From Minwuiaceae bacterium (GTDB taxonomy: Bacteria; Pseudomonadota; Alphaproteobacteria; Minwuiales; Minwuiaceae), in NCBI GenBank assembly GCA_028278525.1, contig JANQEE010000044.1:1-64000 (forward strand): a DNA stretch of 64,000 bases, written 5' to 3'. The notes under the pieces were generated by a model that saw only the letters and a program-made list of their open reading frames with translations, made no database searches and was not told the DNA's origin. Shown here piece after piece: positions 1 to 8,218 of the stretch (the stretch's first letter is position 1; every line of letters starts with the position of its first letter). Made by a program: the position numbers and the translations under genes.

Positions 1-1
1 T

Positions 2-985
2 ATTGCCATACCGGCGCTCGACCGCGGCGACGAGATCGGCGAAATGGCCACCGCCCTACAGACCTTCAAGGAAACATCACTCGAGGCCGAACGGCTCGCT
101 GCGGACAAGGAACGCGAACAGGCACAGATCACCGCGCGTGCGAAACATGTCAACGATCTCAGCCAGACTTTCGAGAAGAACGTCGCCGGATTGCTCGACG
201 AAGTCGCCGACGCCTCCACCGAAATGCGCAGTACGGCGGAATCGATGTCCGGCACCGCGGAACAGACCACGGAACGCGCCGCTGCCGTCGCCAATGCCTC
301 CGAGGAAGCCTCAACCAACGTGCAGACCGTCGCCTCGGCGGCGGAAGAGCTGTCCGGCTCGATCAGCGAGATCAGCCGGCAGGTCAGTCAGTCGACGGAT
401 ATTGCGAACAAGGCGGTCGAAGAGGCCAGCAAGGTCAACGACACCGTGCAAACCCTGGCCGACGCGGCGCAGAAGATCGGCGACGTCGTCAACCTGATCA
501 ACGACATCGCCGGCCAGACCAACCTGCTGGCGCTGAACGCGACCATCGAAGCGGCCCGCGCCGGCGAAGCGGGCAAAGGCTTCGCGGTCGTGGCGTCGGA
601 GGTCAAGAACCTGGCCGCTCAAACCGCCAAGGCGACCGAGGAAATCGCGGCGCAGATCGGTGGGATGCAGACAGTCACCACGGATACGGTTTCCGCAATC
701 GGCGACGTGCGCTCGATCATCGATCAGATAAGCGCGAATACGACGGCGATTGCGTCGGCCGTCGAGGAACAGAACGCCGCGACACAGGAAATCTCCCGCA
801 ACGTGCAGCAAGTGTCTGACGGAACCTCGGAGGTATCGAGCAATATTTCCGGAGTCAGTCAGGCCGCCTCGGACACCGGCACCGCTTCGACGAACGTGCT
901 GGACGCCTCCAACAAGGTGTCTCAGCAGTCGGACCAGCTGAGAAACGAAGTGCAGAAGTTCCTGGAGGGGTTGAAAGCCGCCTGA
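2..985 (+). CDS. Methyl-accepting chemotaxis protein, C-terminal part (5' truncated by window edge)
   Basis: The frame is open from base 2, so the N-terminal sensor and membrane part lies before the window. The first residues ([20 protein letters not shown]) are the end of a HAMP domain, which passes signals from membrane receptors to the cytoplasm. The rest is the long antiparallel coiled coil of the MCP signalling domain; its conserved tip is visible as [18 protein letters not shown] followed by [17 protein letters not shown]. In the family this tip binds CheW and CheA to control flagellar rotation. The C-terminus (FLEGLKAA) has no CheR/CheB docking pentapeptide. The ligand cannot be judged because the sensor domain is missing. 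Followed by a stem-loop terminator. Confidence 0.95.
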   Translation: MAIPALDRGDEIGEMATALQTFKETSLEAERLAADKEREQAQITARAKHVNDLSQTFEKNVAGLLDEVADASTEMRSTAESMSGTAEQTTERAAAVANASEEASTNVQTVASAAEELSGSISEISRQVSQSTDIANKAVEEASKVNDTVQTLADAAQKIGDVVNLINDIAGQTNLLALNATIEAARAGEAGKGFAVVASEVKNLAAQTAKATEEIAAQIGGMQTVTTDTVSAIGDVRSIIDQISANTTAIASAVEEQNAATQEISRNVQQVSDGTSEVSSNISGVSQAASDTGTASTNVLDASNKVSQQSDQLRNEVQKFLEGLKAA

Positions 986-1004
986 CACCGACAGACGGCG
1001 GCTT

Positions 1005-1030
1005 GGCATGGTGCGTTCGCGCACCATGCC
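1005..1030 (+). terminator. Stem-loop terminator after the MCP gene
   Basis: Perfect 11-bp stem (GGCATGGTGCG / CGCACCATGCC) closed by a TTCG tetraloop, 20 bases after the MCP stop codon. The following T-tract is weak (ACCTTTCAC). Because the stem is symmetric it could also serve the convergent small gene that ends at 1039. Confidence 0.7.
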
Positions 1031-1038
1031 ACCTTTCA

Positions 1039-1338
1039 CTAGGCCTCGGGATCGCTCGACAGCGCCGGCAGTTCTTCCCACGCCTCGCCCGATGCGGCGA
1101 CACAGGCGACGCCGTCCGGCATGGTGATCAGCATCGTCCACGATCCGTCGTGAGACGTGAGCAGCTCAAGCTTGCCGCCGTTGCTCACGCGGCCGACAGC
1201 TCTCGGCAGTTCAGAATAGGCGTTGCTGAGTTGACGGATAAACGCGGCACGCTCTCCGCATACCGATTGGGCGAACACCGGACCGACGGCCACGATGCTG
1301 GCCAACAATGCCGGAACCGCTACGAACCGCACGCGCAC
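1039..1338 (-). CDS. Small secreted protein of unknown function
   Basis: About 99 residues. A basic start (VRVRF) and a hydrophobic stretch ending PVFAQ form a Sec signal peptide with a likely cut after VFA. The mature part has two cysteines and a C-terminal pattern SWTMLITMPDGVACVAASGEAW that I have a sense of from small hypothetical proteins of Rhodospirillales, but I cannot name a family. Start choice: the frame opens with GTG at 1344, but the GGGAGG Shine-Dalgarno overlaps that codon, so the in-frame GTG at 1338 (5-base spacing) is better placed. Likely periplasmic; function unknown. Confidence 0.7.
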   Translation of the reverse strand: MRVRFVAVPALLASIVAVGPVFAQSVCGERAAFIRQLSNAYSELPRAVGRVSNGGKLELLTSHDGSWTMLITMPDGVACVAASGEAWEELPALSSDPEA

Positions 1339-1551
1339 ATGCACCTCCCAGTACCGTTGCCCACCTCAATGGACATGTGGCGGCGATCGGAAGGGCATTT
1401 GCTGCCCGCCGTATCGCCGCCTGGTGCGTTTTCCGCTTGCGTCCAACCCCAACAAAGTACTCAAACGCTAGTAGCGTCCGATTGTCGCGACTGTGGGAAA
1501 AGTCACAATTGAACGCCCGCCGAAAAAAATAGCGGTGGAGTCGAGGCCGGG

Positions 1552-2166
1552 TCAGGCCGCCGCGCTGGGCCGTGCCTTCATCCGTTCGAACCAGCCGTTC
1601 AGCCACGCGAGGTCCGGATTAAGGTTCTGGCCGACGGCCATGCCGAAGTCCAGGAAGCAGAACAGGAGCACATCGGCAAGCGTGAGCCTGTTGCCGGCGA
1701 TAAACTCGTTGCCGTCCATCAGGCCGTTCAGCCAGCTCAGTTTTTCCTGGGCGATCGCCTTAAAGTCGTCCGCGGCCTGCGGGATACAGTGGATGCGGTC
1801 CTGGAACATCTTGATGCCCTCGGCGTAACGGAACCCCGCCGCCATCGGTTCAACGATGTTGAGATCGATACGGCGCGTCCACATACGGGTGACGGCCCTT
1901 TCTTCCGGCGTCTCGCCGATAAGCGAGCCGTCGCGATTGATCTCGTCGAGATACTCGCAGATCACCGTGATCTCGGTCAGGACGGAACCATCGTCAAGTT
2001 TCAAGGCCGGACACTGACCGCTCGGATTGACCTCCGAAATATATGGCTCACGGCGGTTCTCGCCGCCGCGCAGATCGACTTCCTGCACCGGCAATTCAAT
2101 GCCTTTTTCATGCATGAACATGCGCACGACGCGCGGGTTTGGCCCGACCGAGTTATAAAGTTGCAT
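1552..2166 (-). CDS. Glutathione S-transferase family protein
   Basis: 204 residues, the usual GST length. An N-terminal thioredoxin-like domain (about 1-80) starts MQLYNSVGPNPRVVRMFM and has the cis-proline and glutathione-binding pattern SGQCPALKLDDGSVLTEI; an all-helical C-terminal domain has the N-capping pattern NRLTLADVLLFCFLDF. It probably conjugates glutathione to electrophiles or acts as a glutathione-dependent reductase in the cytosol; the substrate cannot be read from the sequence. The catalytic hydroxyl is likely one of Y4/S6 near the N-terminus. GGAGGTGTAGGA precedes the ATG. It stands alone, without operon partners. Confidence 0.92.
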   Translation of the reverse strand: MQLYNSVGPNPRVVRMFMHEKGIELPVQEVDLRGGENRREPYISEVNPSGQCPALKLDDGSVLTEITVICEYLDEINRDGSLIGETPEERAVTRMWTRRIDLNIVEPMAAGFRYAEGIKMFQDRIHCIPQAADDFKAIAQEKLSWLNGLMDGNEFIAGNRLTLADVLLFCFLDFGMAVGQNLNPDLAWLNGWFERMKARPSAAA

Positions 2167-2297
2167 TCCTACACCTCCCCGATTGTCACGCCACCGAACT
2201 GGCGGCGTCGCATATCAGACCACAGGCGCTGCAAATGCAAGTGGGACCGGCCGAACACCACGGCCGGGTCGGTAAGATTTCGGTGAGGAACCTTCGA

Positions 2298-2465
2298 CTA
2301 AAGCGCGCCGATCGACGGCGGCGGTCCGGCAAAGGCGCCGGTGCTATCTGCGCCGGTTTCGTCGGACATTGCGCCGCCGAGCGCCATGGAGAGGAGCAGC
2401 AGGACGGCAAAAAGGCCGGATGCCGGCGCGCGCCAGCGCAGTGCGGTCAATCCGATCCTGGACAT
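2298..2465 (-). CDS. Small secreted or membrane-anchored protein (55 aa), unknown
   Basis: A 55-codon frame starting MSRIGLTALRW and ending PPPSIGAL, stop TAG. It has a basic N-terminus, a hydrophobic core (SGLFAVLLLLSMALGGAM) and a short acidic, then proline-rich tail. This is the layout of a secreted or single-pass small protein. AGGAAGAGG lies about 7 bases before the ATG. The intact signal-peptide-like composition and the Shine-Dalgarno sequence argue that it is real; homologs are not known to me. The neighbouring 2584-2895 gene on the same strand is also a small exported protein. Confidence 0.5.
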   Translation of the reverse strand: MSRIGLTALRWRAPASGLFAVLLLLSMALGGAMSDETGADSTGAFAGPPPSIGAL

Positions 2466-2583
2466 GTCATCTACCTCTTCCTGCGGTCTCTACGCACCGA
2501 TCATGGTTAAGGATATAGAGGCAGACGCGCTAATCGAAAGTGACAATGCTCACACTACCGCGCAGAGAAGTGCGGATATCGGA

Positions 2584-2895
2584 TCAATAGATCGCTTTGC
2601 CGCCGTATCCGCCGGTCCAACCCTTGCCGGGACCTGCCTCCGCCACCGCCACGCGCCGGTAGCCGCGTTCGGCCATGCAGCCGTTGAACGCCTGACGGTA
2701 ATAGCTGTCGCGGAACAGTGCGTACTCCCGATCGGTGAGGAACGCCACGGCGTCTTCGCCGACGCCCACACACCAGTAAAGGTCCTTATCGAAGGCGACC
2801 TTGTCCGCAGTGTCATGGACCCAGACGTTGCGGCCTGTGCAGCCGGCGAGCAATACGACGGCGGTGAAGAGAGTGATCGTACCGAGCTGTTTCAT
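2584..2895 (-). CDS. Small lipoprotein, unknown function
   Basis: 103 residues. The N-terminus MKQLGTITLFTAVVLLAGC is a classic type II signal peptide; C19 in the LAGC lipobox is the predicted lipidation site, with T at +2 suggesting outer-membrane sorting. The mature protein has two further cysteines (in DLYWCVG and FNGCMAERGYRRV) that could form a disulfide. The motif 'GCMAERGYR' recalls small outer-membrane lipoproteins of Proteobacteria in which a helical segment ends in a conserved C-M-x-x-(K/R)-G-(Y/W). GGAG precedes the ATG. Role unknown. Confidence 0.75.
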   Translation of the reverse strand: MKQLGTITLFTAVVLLAGCTGRNVWVHDTADKVAFDKDLYWCVGVGEDAVAFLTDREYALFRDSYYRQAFNGCMAERGYRRVAVAEAGPGKGWTGGYGGKAIY

Positions 2896-2983
2896 CGTTT
2901 CGCTCCATATTTCGAAGCACGAACTGTTTCACAGATAATGCGGACGGCGGCACGGACCAGCTCACTACACGGTCAATTGACCG

Positions 2984-3682
2984 TTATGCCAAGTCGAACA
3001 ACAGCAGTTCCGACGCATCCTGCGCAGTGATCTCGATCACCTCGACGTCGCTGAACGCCACGCCGTCGCCCGTCAAGATCTCCTCGCCGTTTACGGTCGC
3101 CCTGCCGCGCGCCAGATGCAGCCAGGCATGACGTCCCGCCGGCAGCCGGTGCGACAGGGCCGCACCAGGCGAAAGCGCGGACGCATAGATCTCGACGTCC
3201 TGGTGGATCGTCAGCGCGCCGTCGCGGCCGTCGCGCGCGGCAACCAGTCGAAGGCTGTCGCGCTTATCCGCATCGGACACGGCGATCTGCTCGTAACCGG
3301 GCGGCAGCCCTTCCCGCTCCGGCAGGATCCAGATTTGAAGGAAATTGACCGGATCGGACTGGGACGCGTTGAACTCGCTGTGCATGATGCCGGTCCCGGC
3401 CGTCATCCGCTGAACTTCGCCGGCCCGGACAATCGTCTCGTTGCCCAGGGTGTCCTTGTGGGCGACACCGCCCGACAACGGATAGGTCACGATTTCCATG
3501 TCGCGGTGTGGGTGGGTATCGAACCCGGCGCCGGGCGCCACCGTGTCGTCGTTGATCACCCGCAGATCGCGGAAACCCATATGGTTCGGGTCGAAATAGC
3601 GGCCGAAGGAAAAGCTGTGCTTGCTGTCCAGCCAAGCCAGCCGTGCAACGCCGCGGTCTTCGCTTCGACGAATGCTCATCAT
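2984..3682 (-). CDS. Pirin family protein (bicupin; YhhW-like)
   Basis: 232 residues, the length of single-pirin bacterial proteins. The N-terminal cupin carries the metal-binding pattern FDTHPHRDMEIVTYPLSG and then GTGIMHSEFN, giving the expected three His plus one Glu ligands. The C-terminal cupin (from about residue 130) is more diverged, as is normal. Family members include YhhW, which oxidises quercetin in vitro; the cellular role is often in redox or metabolic regulation. Two adjacent ATG codons (3682, 3679) follow GGAGACGG. Transcribed alone. Confidence 0.93.
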   Translation of the reverse strand: MMSIRRSEDRGVARLAWLDSKHSFSFGRYFDPNHMGFRDLRVINDDTVAPGAGFDTHPHRDMEIVTYPLSGGVAHKDTLGNETIVRAGEVQRMTAGTGIMHSEFNASQSDPVNFLQIWILPEREGLPPGYEQIAVSDADKRDSLRLVAARDGRDGALTIHQDVEIYASALSPGAALSHRLPAGRHAWLHLARGRATVNGEEILTGDGVAFSDVEVIEITAQDASELLLFDLA

Positions 3683-3857
3683 CTCGCCGTCTCCTATCTT
3701 CGTTCGATTGTAGGAAGTAGCGGCACGGCGGCGTTCCGCAAGTCGGCGCCGCCGCCCGTTATCCGTCTATATCGACATGCGCGGGCTGCACGACTAGGCG
3801 GCGCTTCGCGCCAGGAGTTTTGCGGAAAGCGGGACAATCGGTTGACGCCGATCCGGA

Positions 3858-4412
3858 TCAAGCGATCGTTTGCGCTTTCCAGCCCGGGAAGTCGCCGGTC
3901 GGCGGATCGTGCCAGACCGGCACGCCATTGGGGATCGGCCCGTCCGTATCGATCCTGCCGTGATGCTGGATTGCCCAGTAGACGCCGCCATGGGCCACGA
4001 TCAGGACGGGCCCGTCGAATGTCAGCGCCCGATTGATGCCGGCAACCGAACGGGCGAGGAATTCATCGTAGGACTCGGCGCCCGGCAACGCGCCGCCGCG
4101 ACGCCACTCGACAACCCAATCGCCATAGGGCTCGCCTTCGTAGTCGCCAAAGCTGCATTCGGCCAAGTCGTCGATCGTCACGACCGGGCAGCCGAGAGCC
4201 AGATTGACGATGTCGGCCGTGTCCCGCGCCCGGGCTAAAGGACTTGTGCAGATCGTCCGAACCTCTTGGCCGCTTAACGCCGACTTCGCCGCATGCGCCT
4301 GGGCGATACCGGTCTCGTTGAGTTGAACATCGGCCCTGCCCTGCATACGGCGCTGTAGGTTCCAATCGGTTTCGCCGTGGCGCAGATAGTAGAACGGGAT
4401 TGGCGTGATCAT
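3858..4412 (-). CDS. Histidine phosphatase family protein (phosphoglycerate mutase-like)
   Basis: 184 residues. The N-terminal motif YLRHGETDWN contains the catalytic histidine of the RHG family; the second arginine and acid/base residues are in TSPLARARDTADIV and ECSFGDYEGEPYGDW; the second catalytic histidine is in VLIVAHGGVYWAI. These features identify a small cytosolic phosphatase or mutase of the branch that includes CobC and GpmB. The natural substrate cannot be deduced. The divergent HAD gene begins 96 bases away. Confidence 0.93.
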   Translation of the reverse strand: MITPIPFYYLRHGETDWNLQRRMQGRADVQLNETGIAQAHAAKSALSGQEVRTICTSPLARARDTADIVNLALGCPVVTIDDLAECSFGDYEGEPYGDWVVEWRRGGALPGAESYDEFLARSVAGINRALTFDGPVLIVAHGGVYWAIQHHGRIDTDGPIPNGVPVWHDPPTGDFPGWKAQTIA

Positions 4413-4508
4413 TACTCAGGGATACGGCTGGAAGCGACCGGCTGGAAGCTAGCACAGCCTCCCCGCCCATGACATCATCGGACCCGATATTCAGAAGGAG
4501 TCCGAACA

Positions 4509-5228
4509 ATGCGGCTGACCGACTTCGACGTCCTGACGTTCGACTGTTACGGCACGTTGATCGACTGGGAAAGCGGCATCCACAACGCGCTGCTGCCCTG
4601 GCTGGACCGGGAAGGCATCGCCGCGGACAGGGACGAGGCCTTGGCCGCGTTCGCGGAACAGGAATCGGCGCAACAGGCGGAGACGCCGAGCCTTCTCTAT
4701 CCGGCACTCCTGGCCGCCGTGCACAAGCGCCTGGCGGCCCATTGGGGCGCGGCGTCGTCGGACGAGGATGCCGCAGCGTTCGGCGCTTCGGTCGGCGACT
4801 GGCCGGCCTTTGCCGACTCGGCGGAGTCGCTTCAGTATATGAAACGTCACTACAAACTGATGATCCTGTCGAACGTGGACCGCGCGTCGTTCGCCCGCAG
4901 CAACGAAAGGCTGGGCGTTGAATTCGATGCGATCTTCACGGCCGAGGATATCGGGTCCTACAAGCCGGATCCGGCCAATTTCAACTATCTGCTGAATCGG
5001 TTGGCGGAGATGGACATCGACAAGTCCCGCGTGCTGCATACGGCGCAGAGTCTGTTTCACGATCACGTACCGGCGAAACGGGCCGGACTGACGACCGCCT
5101 GGATTGACAGGCGCGGCGACGATGCCGACGGTTTCGGCGCAACCATGCCGCCGCCCGTCGACGTGGAGGTCGATTTCCGGATGCCGAGCCTGGCGGCCTT
5201 CGTCGAGCGACACCGCGCTGAAGCCTAG
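4509..5228 (+). CDS. Haloacid dehalogenase, type II (HAD hydrolase)
   Basis: 239 residues. Starts MRLTDFDVLTFDCYGTLIDW: the aspartate in TFDCYGTL is the HAD nucleophile. Motif II is the serine in ILSNVDR, motif III the lysine in SYKPDPANF, and an acidic motif IV lies near TAWIDRRGDD. The combination DCYGTLIDWE and LSNVDRASF fits the (S)-2-haloacid dehalogenase subfamily, which replaces a halogen by hydroxyl; many members of this branch act on other small organic phosphates, so the halogen substrate is not certain. AGAAGGAG lies 9 bases before the ATG. Confidence 0.9.
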   Translation: MRLTDFDVLTFDCYGTLIDWESGIHNALLPWLDREGIAADRDEALAAFAEQESAQQAETPSLLYPALLAAVHKRLAAHWGAASSDEDAAAFGASVGDWPAFADSAESLQYMKRHYKLMILSNVDRASFARSNERLGVEFDAIFTAEDIGSYKPDPANFNYLLNRLAEMDIDKSRVLHTAQSLFHDHVPAKRAGLTTAWIDRRGDDADGFGATMPPPVDVEVDFRMPSLAAFVERHRAEA

Positions 5229-5339
5229 TCAGAAAAGCCAAGCCGCATTGTCTTAATTCTTTGTCAACCATAACTAACCAAAATCGATGACTTAGCGTCC
5301 GGATTTACTAGCCAAAGCGATAATGGCACAACCGGCGGG

Positions 5340-7214
5340 GTGCGCGGCCCGCTCCCGAGAATGGCTGAACGCGGAATTCGACACGCTCTCTTTCGGTGCC
5401 GCCTTTGCTGGCGTGTCGCGCTAACGGTTTTTCTCAGCATTCTGGCGATCGAAGCGGCGATCCTTATCCCGTCATACAAGAATTACGAACGGGACCTGCT
5501 GGCGCGTCTTAGCGATACCGGCCTTGCGGCCATCAGCGGAGGCTTCCGGACGAACGCGAACGCCAGCCATCGCGACCTGTTGATTGCCGCCCGTCTGATC
5601 CTGGACGAATACCGTATACGCGGCGCGGCAATTTACGACATGGATGGAAAGCCGATCGGCACGGTCGGAGAAGCGCCCGACCTGACCCCACCAATGACCC
5701 TGGACGGCGGGCCGGCAACGCTCAGAAGCAAGGATGAAACCCGCTACGACGTCCATTGGCTGCCACAGGAAACCGGTTTGCCTTTTGCCGTCGTCGGACG
5801 GCTGGAAGCGAGTTGGATCCAGCCGGAACTGATCGCCTTCACCTGGCGGATCGCCGGCCTGGTTCTCCTGATTTCGGTGTTCGTCACAGGCGTGACCATG
5901 GTGATCCTGGACCGGCAGGTGCTGCGCCCGATGCTCAATCTAGGGTCCGCCATGTCGGCCGCCGAATCCGATCCCGCCAATGCCGATCAATACACATTGG
6001 GCCAGAAACGGTCGGATGAGCTCGGCGACATCGTCGAGTCGCTGAATGCGCTGCTTCGCCGGCTGTCGCAGGCCAGGAAAGACGACCTGCGGGAAAGCGA
6101 ACAACGGTTCCGGGATTTCGCGGCAACGTCGTCGGACTGGTTTTGGGAAATGGACGGGCATTTGCGGTTCTCGTATTTCTCCAGCCGTTTCACCCAGCTC
6201 ACCGGCGTGCCGGAGGAAAGGTTGCTCGGCAAGACGCGCCGGGAAACCGGCATTCCCAATGTCGATCCCGTCGTCTGGCAGGAGCATCTGGAGACGCTGG
6301 ACAAACACCTTCCGTTCCGCAATTTCGTTCACCCCCGCACGTTGGAGAACGGCGACGTGGTCTGGGTGTCAATCAACGGCGATCCGCGTTACGACGACGA
6401 CGGCGTGTTCATCGGCTATCGCGGCACCGGTTCGAACATCACCGAGCAGCGCCGGGCCGAAGAGGCCATTTTGGCCGCAAAGGAGCACGCAGAAGCCGCC
6501 AACCGGGCGAAATCGGAATTCCTCGCCAATATGAGCCATGAGCTGCGGACACCCCTGAACGCGATCATCGGTTTTTCGGAAGTCATCCTAAAAGGCTCGT
6601 TCGGGCCGATCGGCAACGACCGATATTCGGAATACGTAAACGACATCCACGAATCCGGGCACCATCTCCTCGCTCTGATCAACGACATTCTCGACCTGGC
6701 CAAGATCGAAGCCGGCAAACTGGAGCTGCATGAGGAGCAAGTCGATATCGGCGAGACGGTCGCCGCCTGCCTCTCGCTAATCGGCGCCCGGGCGGAGGAA
6801 AACGGCCTGCAATTGACCGACGATATCGACGCTGATCATGCCGGTCTGGTTGCCGACGCCCGCAAATTGAAGCAGATCTTGATCAATCTCCTCTCCAACG
6901 CAATCAAGTTTACGCCGGCCGGCGGATCGGTCCGCGTGCGGACGAGAGTGGAGAAGAACGGCGACCTGGCCATCGCGGTCATCGATACCGGGATCGGCAT
7001 GGCGCCGGAGGATGTTCCCAAGGCGCTGTCGCCGTTCGTGCAGATCGACGGCAAGCTGGACCGCAAATACCAGGGCACCGGGCTTGGCCTGCCGCTTGCG
7101 AAATCGCTGGTCGAACTGCATGGCGGAACGCTGGAGATGAAGAGCGCCGTCGACCGGGGCACGACGGCCATCGCGCGTTTTCCGGCGAACCGGGTGAACA
7201 AGGCGGCCGCTTAG
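5340..7214 (+). CDS. Membrane PAS-domain sensor histidine kinase
   Basis: 624 residues. A membrane helix at about 21-42, an extracytoplasmic sensor to about 160, a second helix at about 162-187, HAMP, a PAS domain at about 250-370 (PAC end YRGTGSNITEQRRAEE), then HisKA with the autophosphorylated H400 in NMSHELRTPLNAIIGFSE and an HATPase domain (DTGIGM, GTGLGLPLAKSL). No receiver domain is attached. The HisKA segment with ILKGSFGPIGNDRYSEYV is of the PleC/DivJ type found in alphaproteobacteria, whose partners are DivK-like regulators; a divK gene lies at 32.4-32.7 kb, but the pairing is inference. Starts GTG at 5340; an in-frame ATG at 5361 is an alternative. Confidence 0.93.
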   Translation: MRGPLPRMAERGIRHALFRCRLCWRVALTVFLSILAIEAAILIPSYKNYERDLLARLSDTGLAAISGGFRTNANASHRDLLIAARLILDEYRIRGAAIYDMDGKPIGTVGEAPDLTPPMTLDGGPATLRSKDETRYDVHWLPQETGLPFAVVGRLEASWIQPELIAFTWRIAGLVLLISVFVTGVTMVILDRQVLRPMLNLGSAMSAAESDPANADQYTLGQKRSDELGDIVESLNALLRRLSQARKDDLRESEQRFRDFAATSSDWFWEMDGHLRFSYFSSRFTQLTGVPEERLLGKTRRETGIPNVDPVVWQEHLETLDKHLPFRNFVHPRTLENGDVVWVSINGDPRYDDDGVFIGYRGTGSNITEQRRAEEAILAAKEHAEAANRAKSEFLANMSHELRTPLNAIIGFSEVILKGSFGPIGNDRYSEYVNDIHESGHHLLALINDILDLAKIEAGKLELHEEQVDIGETVAACLSLIGARAEENGLQLTDDIDADHAGLVADARKLKQILINLLSNAIKFTPAGGSVRVRTRVEKNGDLAIAVIDTGIGMAPEDVPKALSPFVQIDGKLDRKYQGTGLGLPLAKSLVELHGGTLEMKSAVDRGTTAIARFPANRVNKAAA

Positions 7215-7232
7215 AGCAATCGCAGGCGGCGG

Positions 7233-8189
7233 CTAGCCCAGCAGGCGGCGGGTCCGGCCGAAGCGGTCAAGGATTTGCCCCCACAGGCCGGCAACGCCGT
7301 TCGGCATCGCCACGACGAGCACGATCAACAGCAGTCCGAGCGCCGGAAACGACAAGCCCTTCGACGCGGCGCCGGCCAGCGACGGCAGAAACTGCACGAA
7401 CAAGCCGCCGATAACGGCCCCGCCAATCGAACGGATGCCGCCGATCACCACGCCGATCAGCAGCAGGAAAGACAGGCTGAGGGTGAAGCTGTCAGGCGCG
7501 ATGTAGTCGGCCATCAGCGCCGCCAGCCCGCCGGCCACGGCGGTGTAGCCGGCGCTGACGCCGAACATCAGGGTCTTGTAGATCGACAGATTGATGCCCA
7601 TCGCGCGCGCAGCGATCGGCTGTTCGCGAACCGCGCCGATTGCGCGGCCGACACGCCCCCGCACCAGATTAGACGCCGTCCAGAGGACGGCGATCAAGCA
7701 GGCGACGGCGATGTAATACCAGACCTGGTCGTCGGTCAGGCCGGTCCAAGCCGGCGCTTCCGGCCGGTCCAGGTACATGCCCTGCACGCCGCCGGTCCAG
7801 CGCTCCAGATGGCTGGACTTCAACGTCTGCGGCACCGCGACCGCAAGGCCATAAGTGGCGAGCGCAAGATAGACCCGCTCCAGACGCAGAGCCGGCCAGC
7901 CGAATAGAAACCCCGCCGCGAAGCCGGTGAGCCCCGCGGCCGGGACCGCGACGGCGATCGGCACGCCCCATAGTACAGTCAATACGGCAACCGTATAAGC
8001 TCCGATACCGAAGAACGCGCTATGACCCAGCGAAAACTGTCCGCTGTATCCGACCAGCAGGTTGAGCCCGACAATGGCAATCGCATAGATTGCGGCCATG
8101 GTGAATTGGTAAGTGACGAAGCCTTCGATAAAGAACGGCAACGGTAACGCGACCGCCAGCAGCAACAGCAAGCCGAGACGCCGCATCAT
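7233..8189 (-). CDS. Branched-chain amino acid ABC transporter permease (LivM type), orphan
   Basis: About 318 residues with eight or more membrane helices. Diagnostic LivM features are YAIAIVGLNLLVGYSGQFSLGHSAFFGIGAYT near the N-terminus and the cytoplasmic loop GRAIGAVREQPIAARAMGINL with the EAA-like coupling helix. In the family it forms a heterodimer with LivH, driven by LivG/LivF and fed by a LivK binding protein. None of these partners is adjacent: the upstream neighbour is a divergent MFS gene and downstream is the convergent kinase. The frame extends to a TTG at 8219, but the ATG codons at 8189 and 8186 are more probable starts. Confidence 0.9.
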   Translation of the reverse strand: MMRRLGLLLLLAVALPLPFFIEGFVTYQFTMAAIYAIAIVGLNLLVGYSGQFSLGHSAFFGIGAYTVAVLTVLWGVPIAVAVPAAGLTGFAAGFLFGWPALRLERVYLALATYGLAVAVPQTLKSSHLERWTGGVQGMYLDRPEAPAWTGLTDDQVWYYIAVACLIAVLWTASNLVRGRVGRAIGAVREQPIAARAMGINLSIYKTLMFGVSAGYTAVAGGLAALMADYIAPDSFTLSLSFLLLIGVVIGGIRSIGGAVIGGLFVQFLPSLAGAASKGLSFPALGLLLIVLVVAMPNGVAGLWGQILDRFGRTRRLLG

Positions 8190-8218
8190 TGCAGGCACAG
8201 CCCGATGAGATCGCCGCA

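Noticed and set aside
5229..5339. Possible CtrA sites before the histidine kinase gene
   Set aside because: The segments CAACCATAACTAACC contain partial half-sites but not TTAA-N7-TTAA.
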